Assembly (NCBI GenBank): GCA_024397955.1
Contig: CP073744.1
Location: forward strand, 2,825,501-2,889,500
DNA: 64,000 bases
Direction: 5' to 3'
Source: a bacterium SCSIO 12696
Lineage (GTDB): Bacteria > Pseudomonadota > Gammaproteobacteria > Pseudomonadales > Porticoccaceae
Position numbers and translations under genes: made by a program. Of the stretch, positions 19,894 through 27,000 are shown in pieces; positions within the stretch are counted from its first letter, which is position 1, and every line of letters begins with the position of its first letter. The notes under the pieces were generated by a model. The model saw only the letters and a program-made list of their open reading frames with translations. It did no database searches and had not been told where the DNA came from.

Positions 19894-20173
19894 GGCCTGT
19901 TCACACTAATTGAATCATCGCTGCTGGGAGCTATTTTTTTGCCCAGCAAGGCAGAAGGAGTGCTGTGTAGTCATTCTACATAAGCGACTGATAACGCAGC
20001 TGGACGGACTTCCTGTTTCTAAACCAGGGGCCCCAGCCCTTCGGGTTGCGGCTAAAAAAGCGTCACTCGGTGTTGCTCGTCGCTCATTTGGAGTGACCAA
20101 ACCACACGACTCGCGCCTTGATTGACGCTTTTTTAGTCACAACAGTGGCGATTCAATTAGTGTGAACAGGCCC
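19893..20173. mobile_element. MITE-like element, copy 1 (281 bp)
   Basis: A non-coding repeat with perfect 24-bp terminal inverted repeats that begin GGGCCTGTTCACAC. It is flanked by TA on both sides, as expected for TA-targeting (IS630/mariner-like) transposition. An inner 14-bp inverted repeat (CTAAAAAAGCGTCA at 20052-20065 and its complement at 20123-20136) could fold and act as a two-way terminator. A related copy lies inverted at 61163-61428. No transposase is present, so mobility would need one in trans. Confidence 0.8.
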
Positions 20174-20187
20174 TAAGCTGGCGCTGG

Positions 20188-21984
20188 TTACTGTTCCGCT
20201 ACCCAGGCATTCACCTGTTGTTCCAGCATTGGCAGAGGCAGGGGGCCGCTGCTTAGTATCAGGTCGTGGAAGCCGCGAATATCGAATTTATCGCCCAGTT
20301 GCGCTTTGGCATTTTCTCGCAGTTCGAGAATTTTGAGCATGCCAATTTTGTAGGCCGTGGCCTGGCCGGGGATCACCATATAGCGCTCAATCTCTTTAAC
20401 CACTTCTTCCTTTGGGTTGGGGCCGTTGTCCAGGAACCATTGGATCGCTTGCTCGCGGGTCCACTTCTTGCTGTGCATGCCGGTATCCACCACCAGCCGG
20501 ATGGCGCGCATCAGTTCCAGGGTCAGGCGGCCAAAGTCGGAGTAAGGGTCTTCATAAAAGCCCATTTCCTTTGCCAGTAATTCTGTGTACAGCGCCCAGC
20601 CTTCCACATAAGCGGTGTAACGGCCCTGCTTGCGGAATTCGGGAATGCCGTCGAGCTCTTGGGCGATGGCAATTTGCATGTGATGGCCCGGCACGGCTTC
20701 ATGAAACGCCACAGCATCGATCTGATAGTTGGGCATGGCACGCATGTCGTACAGGTTGGTGTAATAGATGCCAGGGCGGGAGCCATCCAGAGACGGCTGC
20801 TGGTAAAAAGCAATACCTGCAGTGGCCTCACGGAAAGGCTCTACGGCTTTCACCACCACATCGGCTTTGGGCAAAATGCCAAACTGTTCGCTCAAGCGTG
20901 CTTTCATGGCATTGATGGCATCCACACTGCGCTTCAGGAACTGCGCCCGGCCTTCTTCTGTATCGGGGTAGAAGAACTGGTCATCGGTGCGGAAGAAATC
21001 AAAAAATGCTTTCAAATCCCCATCGAACCCCACTTTTTGGCGAATCTGATCCATCTCCCCGTGGATGCGCTTCACTTCCGCGAGCCCAAGTTCGTGGATT
21101 TCGTCCGCAGTCATATCCGTTGTGGTGTATAGCTTGAGAAGGTAAGCGTAGTACTCATCTCCCTGGGGTAGTTTCCAAATGCCTGTGCGCTCGTCGGCAC
21201 TGCGTTGCATGGCCCCCACAAAGGCAATCAGTTTGGAGTAGGCGCGGTAAGTGACATTTTTCAGGGTGGTGCTTGCGCGCTCAATCAATTCCTCTTTACG
21301 GGCGGTATCGATATCCAGAGCGTTAACTTTAGTGCGAAAGTCTGCCAGCAGAGGGCTGTCTGAGCCGTCATCAAAGGGTGCGCCGGAAATCACATTCAGG
21401 CTGGATTGCACCACCTGTTCGAGCACAAAAGCCGGCGGCATCACGCCTTTGGCCTGGCGGGTACGCAGCTGTTGTACCATCTGGTCGAACAGGGTCTGGG
21501 TGCGCCCGAGTCGCGAAATATAGGCTTCGGCATCTTCCTCATTGCTGATGCTGTGCTGGTTGATCAGCACATCTGGCAAGGTGGTATGAATACCCCACAT
21601 TTGGGTTAGTGGGTAATCGTGATGGCGCCAGCGGTAGCCCTCTATGTTGCGTTGCAGTTCCGCTTTGGCCAGTTCCAGGCTGAGTTTGGCTTGTGGGTAC
21701 AGGTTGTCTGCTGCTATCGCATTCAGCTCATTGAGGTGTTGCAAATGCAGTGAATGCAAGCGCTCTTCGCCCTTGCCAGAGATGTCATCCCACTCGTGGT
21801 AGCGATCTTTGCTACCCAGTACCGTCAGCTCGATAGGGCTGAGTTGCAAGCGGGTGTTGTATTGTTCATCCAGCAGCTGATTGACACTTTGGGAGGCCAG
21901 CTCTGGGTCATTGGTGGATGAATCGCCACAGGCGACCATCAACAGAGTGGCGGAAAGTAGCGAAGCGGCAGGCAGCAGTTTCAT
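20188..21984 (-). CDS. DUF885 family metallopeptidase-like lipoprotein
   Basis: This 598-residue protein has a lipoprotein signal (LLMVACGDS, C19) and is otherwise a long helical DUF885 protein. The metal site is visible as HEAVPGHHMQIA in the C-terminal third, an HExxxGH variant typical of this family, with a conserved EGWALY stretch downstream that supplies a further ligand. Family members are thought to be peptidases of the periplasm. It stands alone. Confidence 0.85.
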   Translation of the reverse strand: MKLLPAASLLSATLLMVACGDSSTNDPELASQSVNQLLDEQYNTRLQLSPIELTVLGSKDRYHEWDDISGKGEERLHSLHLQHLNELNAIAADNLYPQAKLSLELAKAELQRNIEGYRWRHHDYPLTQMWGIHTTLPDVLINQHSISNEEDAEAYISRLGRTQTLFDQMVQQLRTRQAKGVMPPAFVLEQVVQSSLNVISGAPFDDGSDSPLLADFRTKVNALDIDTARKEELIERASTTLKNVTYRAYSKLIAFVGAMQRSADERTGIWKLPQGDEYYAYLLKLYTTTDMTADEIHELGLAEVKRIHGEMDQIRQKVGFDGDLKAFFDFFRTDDQFFYPDTEEGRAQFLKRSVDAINAMKARLSEQFGILPKADVVVKAVEPFREATAGIAFYQQPSLDGSRPGIYYTNLYDMRAMPNYQIDAVAFHEAVPGHHMQIAIAQELDGIPEFRKQGRYTAYVEGWALYTELLAKEMGFYEDPYSDFGRLTLELMRAIRLVVDTGMHSKKWTREQAIQWFLDNGPNPKEEVVKEIERYMVIPGQATAYKIGMLKILELRENAKAQLGDKFDIRGFHDLILSSGPLPLPMLEQQVNAWVAEQ

Positions 21985-22115
21985 GGAAGTGTCCTTGTGA
22001 AAGGTCTTTGGGCGAAATTTGATGACGAGTCGGGCATCAAGAATAACAGAATTTGCCGTTTGGTTGGCCCCGCAGCTACAGTAACCACTCCTTTTTTGAT
22101 GGAACTCAACTACTC

Positions 22116-22784
22116 ATGACCCGCTTTGAAACCCTGTATTGCGCCGCAGCCAAAAAGCTCGGTGGTGAGCCGCAACTGCTGGAGCAGTTACCGCAAGTGT
22201 TGACGGATACGCAATTGCGTGAAATACCGGATGATCGCTATCTGTCGATGATGACTCGCTGTGTGTTTCGGGCGGGCTTTGTGTGGCGGGTGATCAATAA
22301 CAAATGGCCCGGCTTCGAAGCCGCTTTTGATCACTTTCACCCACTGGTTATTGCCCACTACTCGGATGAAAAACTGGAGCAACTGGGTAAAGACGAACGT
22401 ATCGTGCGCAATTTTCAGAAGATTAAAACTGTGCGAGAAAACGCTACCTTCGTGCTCGATATCGCCCGCAAGCATGGCAGCGTGGGTGCCTGGTTGGCGG
22501 AGTGGCCATCAGACCGTATTGTCGATCTTTGGTTGACGCTGAAAAAACAAGGGTCGCGGTTGGGTGGTAACAGTGGCCCTGGTTTTTTGCGCAATATGGG
22601 TGTGGACACCTTCATGCTCACTGGCGATGTGAAATCGGCACTGATAAATCACGGCTTGATTGATCGCATCAGCCCGTCATCAAAGCGGGATCTTGTTCGG
22701 GTTCAGCAGGTGTTTAATGAGTTGCAGCAACAAAGCGGTCGGCCATTGGCGCATATCAGCAAAATACTGGCTTACACCGTGTAA
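22116..22784 (+). CDS. DNA-3-methyladenine glycosylase I family protein
   Basis: A cytoplasmic base-excision-repair enzyme homologue of 222 residues. The TAG-family features seen are FRAGFVWRVINNKWPGFEAAF near residues 53-73 (landmark), the hydrophobic helical segment around IVRNFQKIKTVRENA, and the RLGGNSGPGFLRNMGVDTFMLT stretch that mirrors the C-terminal TAG helices. It is diverged from classical tag, so I leave the symbol empty. I set the start at the ATG at 22116; the longer frame from 22053 lacks homology. Confidence 0.75.
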   Translation: MTRFETLYCAAAKKLGGEPQLLEQLPQVLTDTQLREIPDDRYLSMMTRCVFRAGFVWRVINNKWPGFEAAFDHFHPLVIAHYSDEKLEQLGKDERIVRNFQKIKTVRENATFVLDIARKHGSVGAWLAEWPSDRIVDLWLTLKKQGSRLGGNSGPGFLRNMGVDTFMLTGDVKSALINHGLIDRISPSSKRDLVRVQQVFNELQQQSGRPLAHISKILAYTV

Positions 22785-22841
22785 TGAATTCCGCTTGCTG
22801 TTGTCTGAAACCTGTCGATCAATCATACGGAGAAAAAGGAC

Positions 22842-23372
22842 ATGCAATTCAAAACAGTGCTTTTGCTGCTGGCAATGATTTTTGCCGTGGGCAGTGCATG
22901 GGGGCAGGTGGACGATGATAACCATGAAGTCGCGCCTCCGGGGATGACTCAAAAGCAGCTGAACGATCTGATTGAGCACTATGGTGACGATGTAAAGCTG
23001 GTGGGCAATGCGGGGGAGTTTCGTTTTAACGATGTCGAAATGCTGGTGGTCAGTGATGCCAATGCGGATCGTATGCGGATTATCAGCCCCATTGCGCATA
23101 TCTCTAACGTGGAGCCGCAAATGGTGGTGCAGGCCATGGCGGCCAATTTTCATTCGGTATTAGATGCGCGCTATGCCATTGGTGATGATGGCACCATTTA
23201 CGCCGCCTTTATTCACCCGCTGTCGCCTCTAACCGAACAGCAACTGGCATCGGCATTGCGCCAGGTGGCTTCGGCTCATGAAACCTTTGGCAGCAGCTTT
23301 AGCAGTGGTGAATTGGTGTTTCCAGGCCCAGGTGGTCAACAACAGCCAGCGCCACCACCGGATTCCATATAA
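22842..23372 (+). CDS. Secreted protein with YbjN-like (chaperone-like) fold
   Basis: A 176-residue protein with a clear signal peptide (cut after about residue 21, SAWG). The mature part has alternating strands and helices (MLVVSDANADRMRIISPI, then a helix and LDARYAIGDDGTIYAAFIHP) resembling YbjN and type III secretion chaperone folds. It ends in a Gly/Pro/Gln-rich tail. The role is unknown. It has its own AGGAG-like site (GGAGAAAAAGGAC) and stands alone. Confidence 0.6.
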   Translation: MQFKTVLLLLAMIFAVGSAWGQVDDDNHEVAPPGMTQKQLNDLIEHYGDDVKLVGNAGEFRFNDVEMLVVSDANADRMRIISPIAHISNVEPQMVVQAMAANFHSVLDARYAIGDDGTIYAAFIHPLSPLTEQQLASALRQVASAHETFGSSFSSGELVFPGPGGQQQPAPPPDSI

Positions 23373-23454
23373 AAAGTGTCGAGCATCGGGCTGCTGGCTG
23401 CGAGCAGGCTGGGTAGTGCTGCCCGTTGCCCGTAGCAAGAAGCCAGCAGCTGAA

Positions 23455-24642
23455 TCAGTACCACACGGATAAAAACAGGCGGATAACGTCTGCGTCAAAG
23501 CTGTAGAGGGGCTCACTACCCACGGCAAACGCTCCAGGGTTGGTGTTATGTACAGTCACGTCTCGAAAATTATCGTAGTCGAATGCAATTCGATCCCAAA
23601 ACAGATTCACCGTACTTTTCTTTGCTAATCCCCAGAGTTTATTTGGGATTTCATAGCTGACACCAATACCGATGGTGTTAGAGGTAAATGTACTGAGCTC
23701 TTTGTCTCGGGCAAGAAAGTTTTGTGCGCCCTCGAAGGCAAAAATATCGCTGTAAAAGTCGGCATCGTCCTGTTTGTAGTGGCGCAGTTTGGCTTCAAAG
23801 GTGAGGCCGTGTTTCCAAGGGTGGGTATAGCCAAATTCCACACTATCCGCTTCAATGCCCCAGCTGTCGGCAAAACGGCGGTATTCGCCTTTTAGCGATG
23901 CGTGCCAGGGTAAGTAATAAAGGCTGCGTAAGGCCACAGCGTCACTGTTGCGAGTGCGTGGATACAGTTCCAGTGCGTAGCCAAAGCCCAGGGGCTCACT
24001 GGCATCAACAAAGCGGTACTGCCGGTAGGGGTTATTCAAAAAACCCTCATCCACAATACTTTCCACCGCCAGGCTGGCCACCAGTTTTTGGGTAAGAATC
24101 TGAGTGAATGTAAGGCTGAATTGCTGGCGGTCAATCTCATCTTCAAAGACGTCATCATCGCGGCGGCGCACGGTGTCGCTGCCGACAGCGTAGCTCAGTG
24201 CCAGTGTGCTCAGGTCGCCAAAAAAATCCTGGCTGATGGAAAAACCCACGGTTTGTGCTTCGTAATCGTTCTCGCTACTGGAGGTGACGTTGAGGCTCAT
24301 GGTGGTTTTATTGTGCAGGTAGTCCATGCCCACACTGAATTCGTTGCGTTCCTCTTCGTAGGCGCTGGCGGTGGCAATCACATCAATAGAGGCACTGCTG
24401 ACAAAATCCGTGTAGTAGTTGGCTCGCACCGATACTTTGTCGGCAAAGGTTTTTCGCACCAATACCGATGGTCCATCAATGGTGGCGCCACCACCTTTGT
24501 AGCCGTGGTAGAGAATATCCAGGCGGTCATCCGGCAGAGTGGCCGCGGTGGCACTGAGCGAGAACAGCGCGAAAAATAAAGTACCGAGCGCTGATCGGGT
24601 AGTCAGGCGTGCGTTTCGCGACCAAAAATCAGTTACACCCAC
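23455..24642 (-). CDS. DUF3570 outer-membrane beta-barrel protein
   Basis: A protein of about 395 residues with an export signal (RSALGTLFFALFSLSATAA) and many alternating amphipathic strands ending in an aromatic FLSVWY, the usual terminus of an outer-membrane barrel. The opening LPDDRLDILYHGYKGGGATIDGP matches DUF3570. I favour the GTG at 24642 behind GGGAGG, inside the end of the DUF4266 gene, which implies translational coupling; an ATG at 24699 is possible but gives a 71-base overlap and an awkward signal. It is the last gene of the HzsA-like operon. Related barrels recur with DUF4266 and TlpA-like proteins in other bacteria. Confidence 0.8.
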   Translation of the reverse strand: MGVTDFWSRNARLTTRSALGTLFFALFSLSATAATLPDDRLDILYHGYKGGGATIDGPSVLVRKTFADKVSVRANYYTDFVSSASIDVIATASAYEEERNEFSVGMDYLHNKTTMSLNVTSSSENDYEAQTVGFSISQDFFGDLSTLALSYAVGSDTVRRRDDDVFEDEIDRQQFSLTFTQILTQKLVASLAVESIVDEGFLNNPYRQYRFVDASEPLGFGYALELYPRTRNSDAVALRSLYYLPWHASLKGEYRRFADSWGIEADSVEFGYTHPWKHGLTFEAKLRHYKQDDADFYSDIFAFEGAQNFLARDKELSTFTSNTIGIGVSYEIPNKLWGLAKKSTVNLFWDRIAFDYDNFRDVTVHNTNPGAFAVGSEPLYSFDADVIRLFLSVWY

Positions 24643-24859
24643 AGCCGCCTCCCGAACCACCTTCTGCACCTCGCGCGCCTTCGCGCGACTGGAATACATG
24701 ATGCAGGTAACCAGAGGCCACTGGGTCGCGATCGAATTGCATAATGTCTGACGCCAGATAGTGGCGTTCGTACGGCTTTACCCAGGGTTCGATGCTGCTG
24801 CAACCGCTGAGGGTGAGCAGGACTGTAGCTGTTAATACTGTGCGCTTAATCAGTTTCAT
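24629..24859 (-). CDS. DUF4266 small lipoprotein with Gly/Cys tail
   Basis: A 76-residue lipoprotein (LLTLSGC, C20) with the DUF4266 core VKPYERHYLASDIMQFD and a tail GAEGGSGGGCGCN. Such Gly-rich CxC tails recur in the family and could bind metal or be modified, but this is inference. It lies ten bases after the TlpA-like gene and overlaps the DUF3570 start, so the three genes form a tight unit. Confidence 0.85.
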   Translation of the reverse strand: MKLIKRTVLTATVLLTLSGCSSIEPWVKPYERHYLASDIMQFDRDPVASGYLHHVFQSREGARGAEGGSGGGCGCN

Positions 24860-24869
24860 GGCGCCTCCG

Positions 24870-25361
24870 TTATTCCCGGATCAGTTGTTTAATTTGTTTG
24901 CGGTATTCGTCTTCGTAGCCGGGTTTGTAGCCCTTGTGCAGGTGACGAATATTGCCGTCCCGGTCGATCATCACGGTAGTGGGCATGGCGCTGACGTCGT
25001 AGGCTTTGCTCACAATGCTTTCGGTATCGAACAGAATGGGAAAAGTAACTGGAATGTCATTGAGTACTTGCAGTGCGTCTTCAGTATCTCGCTCTACATT
25101 GACACCGAGAATGGTGAACCCGGCGCGGGAATAGCGTTGGTACAGTTCATCCAACAACGGCATTTCTTGTTTGCAGGGGCCACACCAGGACGCCCAGAAA
25201 TTCAGCATCACCACATTGCCCCGTTGTTCAGCCAAACGCAGGTTGTCGCCACCGTGGCTTTTGAGGGTAAAGTCCGGTGCTTCATCTGCGGCGTTCACGG
25301 TAGTGGCAATAACACCGAGGCTGATAATGGCACTGATAAAAATTTTGGCTAATTTATCCAT
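24870..25361 (-). CDS. TlpA/ResA-type periplasmic thioredoxin
   Basis: A 163-residue exported thioredoxin-like protein. A signal or anchor segment (about residues 5-24, IFISAIISLGVIATTVNA) is followed by the thioredoxin fold with WCGPC (C60 and C63) and the cis-proline loop SAMPTT. The start at 25361 follows a good AGGAG site. By family such proteins reduce disulfides, for example to prepare CxxCH motifs for haem attachment. In this cluster it may serve the haem-carrying lipoproteins or the CxC tail of DUF4266. Confidence 0.9.
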   Translation of the reverse strand: MDKLAKIFISAIISLGVIATTVNAADEAPDFTLKSHGGDNLRLAEQRGNVVMLNFWASWCGPCKQEMPLLDELYQRYSRAGFTILGVNVERDTEDALQVLNDIPVTFPILFDTESIVSKAYDVSAMPTTVMIDRDGNIRHLHKGYKPGYEDEYRKQIKQLIRE

Positions 25362-25380
25362 TGTTATTCTCCTGATTTTT

Positions 25381-25405
25381 GTCATTACCGCTTACGCGGG
25401 ATGAC
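25381..25405. repeat. REP-like palindrome inside operon
   Basis: An imperfect palindrome of the GTCATTCCCGCNNNNGCGGGAATGAC type lies between the beta-barrel gene and the TlpA-like gene. Related units occur at 55930-55951 and 55997-56021. It could modulate message decay within the operon. Confidence 0.5.
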
Positions 25406-25412
25406 GGCGTTT

Positions 25413-26081
25413 TTAAAAAAACGCGGTAAAGCCGAGGGTAAATTCCAGGTTGTTGAGGGTTTTGTCTTCCCCCAACAAATCACTGTTAAATACGTGGTTG
25501 CGCATATCCAGGTGCGCGCTGAGCCAGTCAGTGGCGTAAAAGCGATAGCCCACACCTAAGTTGTAGGTAAAGTGGCTGCTGTCGGCAAAGTCGGTGTTGC
25601 CGGCACCGGCAATCAGGTACAGATTGGTATTGAAAGCACGGCCTTTGCCCAAAAATACCTCACCGGGAAACAGGTTGTAGCCCACCGATAAGTTGTAATA
25701 GGTCAAGTCGCGCTGATCGTCTGGCAGAATTTGAACATTGCCACTCAAATCTTCAAAACTGGTGGTGCCCAGCTCTGTAGTGCCGAGAGTCGCCTCCAGG
25801 AAAAAGTCCTCAGTGGCGTGGTAGGCAGCGCGAATCCCGTATACCGGGTTGGTGCCAAAGTCTTCCACGTTCATAAAACCGGCAAAGCCACCGATTTCAA
25901 AGTTTTCGCTGTCGATGTCAGATTCTTTAATGGTGCGCCTTTCCAGGTCCGGCAACACAATTTGGTCGAGGCCGCGTTCATCGTCGCTCTGTTCCTGAGC
26001 GTCTGCCGTTATAGGCAGTAGTGTCAGGCAGAACACTGCGGCAATGGTTTTTAATAAAAGATGCTGATTCCGAGTGTCCAT
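25413..26081 (-). CDS. Outer-membrane beta-barrel protein
   Basis: A 222-residue protein with a signal peptide (cut after ITADA, about residue 28), a polar linker with ERRTIKESDIDSENFEIGGFAG, and about eight amphipathic strands ending in LEFTLGFTAFF, whose final phenylalanine is the usual barrel-assembly signal. It resembles the small OmpA-like barrels annotated as outer membrane beta-barrel domain-containing. The start is fixed by a perfect AGGAGG seven bases ahead, inside the end of the preceding gene (31-base overlap). It pairs with the SH3-carrying paralogue next to it. Confidence 0.8.
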   Translation of the reverse strand: MDTRNQHLLLKTIAAVFCLTLLPITADAQEQSDDERGLDQIVLPDLERRTIKESDIDSENFEIGGFAGFMNVEDFGTNPVYGIRAAYHATEDFFLEATLGTTELGTTSFEDLSGNVQILPDDQRDLTYYNLSVGYNLFPGEVFLGKGRAFNTNLYLIAGAGNTDFADSSHFTYNLGVGYRFYATDWLSAHLDMRNHVFNSDLLGEDKTLNNLEFTLGFTAFF

Positions 26082-26989
26082 TCTTTTACCTCCTCGTTTT
26101 GGTCGCGGCTGGTCAGGATGACGTGATTGCGATACTCCGCTCGCAATACCATGTTTCGTGTGATGTAGGCTCTGGCGCCAATGCCCACGTTAAGAGTGCT
26201 GTCGGTGCGATCTTCCACCTGCACCAAAGTGGCGTTGGGTTGGGTGCGAATCACACCGGCCCCCAAACTGAAATATGGCGATACCCGCCACTGCGGGAAT
26301 GGCTGGTTCTGAATATTAATGCTGGCCAGAGTGTTGTCGGAAAAATTACCAATGGCGTGAGTAAGGCGCAGTTCGGTGGTAATGTTTTCTGTAATGCGAT
26401 AACCCAGATTGCCATTAAGGGATGATGCGCCTTCGAAATCGCCGGCAGAAATTCCCATTTCCCAACGGCTGTTTTTGAAGTCATCGAAACCGGCGTGCTG
26501 CAATCCCAACTGCTCGCCATTGGGAGACAGGGTTCGCCCCATCTGGCTGCGGTGTACCCAGCCCACCCGTTCACGACCGTCGATACCTTTTTGAACCCGA
26601 ACCTTGAACCAGTCAGTGCGGCTTTTCAGGGTTTCTACGGTTTCGCCTTTTTCCACCACATGAAAAATTGGGTAACCGCGACCAGGGCCGGAATGCATTT
26701 CCAGATAGGGGTCTGCGACGGTAGCGATCAGCGGAGCCTTGTCAGCAAAGGCCGGGTTGTTTGGCAGGGCAATGAGCAGAATGCTCGCTAGCAGTGCTTG
26801 AAATAGAACTGGCAGTCGCGTGCTCCACTTTGTTAAAGAATGCAGCCGGAAAGGTACCCAACACAAACGCGAAGAGGAGGGGGACTCTACGTTTGTGACT
26901 ACGGGCACCAAACCAGCTGCGGGGGAGACCGGTTGCGCAAAAAAACTTTGCAGTGTGCGCCAAAAATTATTGGCCATTTTTATTATCAT
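26051..26989 (-). CDS. SH3-domain outer-membrane beta-barrel protein
   Basis: A protein of up to 312 residues. A hydrophobic export segment (residues 60-82, ending NPAFA) is preceded by an unusually long N-terminal region, so the true start may differ from 26989; no better start with a ribosome site is visible. Residues 85-150 form a bacterial SH3 domain (LEMHSGPGRGYPIFHVVEKGE, landmark), and residues 170-312 form an eight-stranded barrel ending LGISIFY, similar to the adjacent barrel protein. SH3 domains of this type often bind peptidoglycan or protein partners in the periplasm. Confidence 0.75.
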   Translation of the reverse strand: MIIKMANNFWRTLQSFFAQPVSPAAGLVPVVTNVESPSSSRLCWVPFRLHSLTKWSTRLPVLFQALLASILLIALPNNPAFADKAPLIATVADPYLEMHSGPGRGYPIFHVVEKGETVETLKSRTDWFKVRVQKGIDGRERVGWVHRSQMGRTLSPNGEQLGLQHAGFDDFKNSRWEMGISAGDFEGASSLNGNLGYRITENITTELRLTHAIGNFSDNTLASINIQNQPFPQWRVSPYFSLGAGVIRTQPNATLVQVEDRTDSTLNVGIGARAYITRNMVLRAEYRNHVILTSRDQNEEVKEWTLGISIFY

Positions 26990-27000
26990 TTTTTGTTGTT

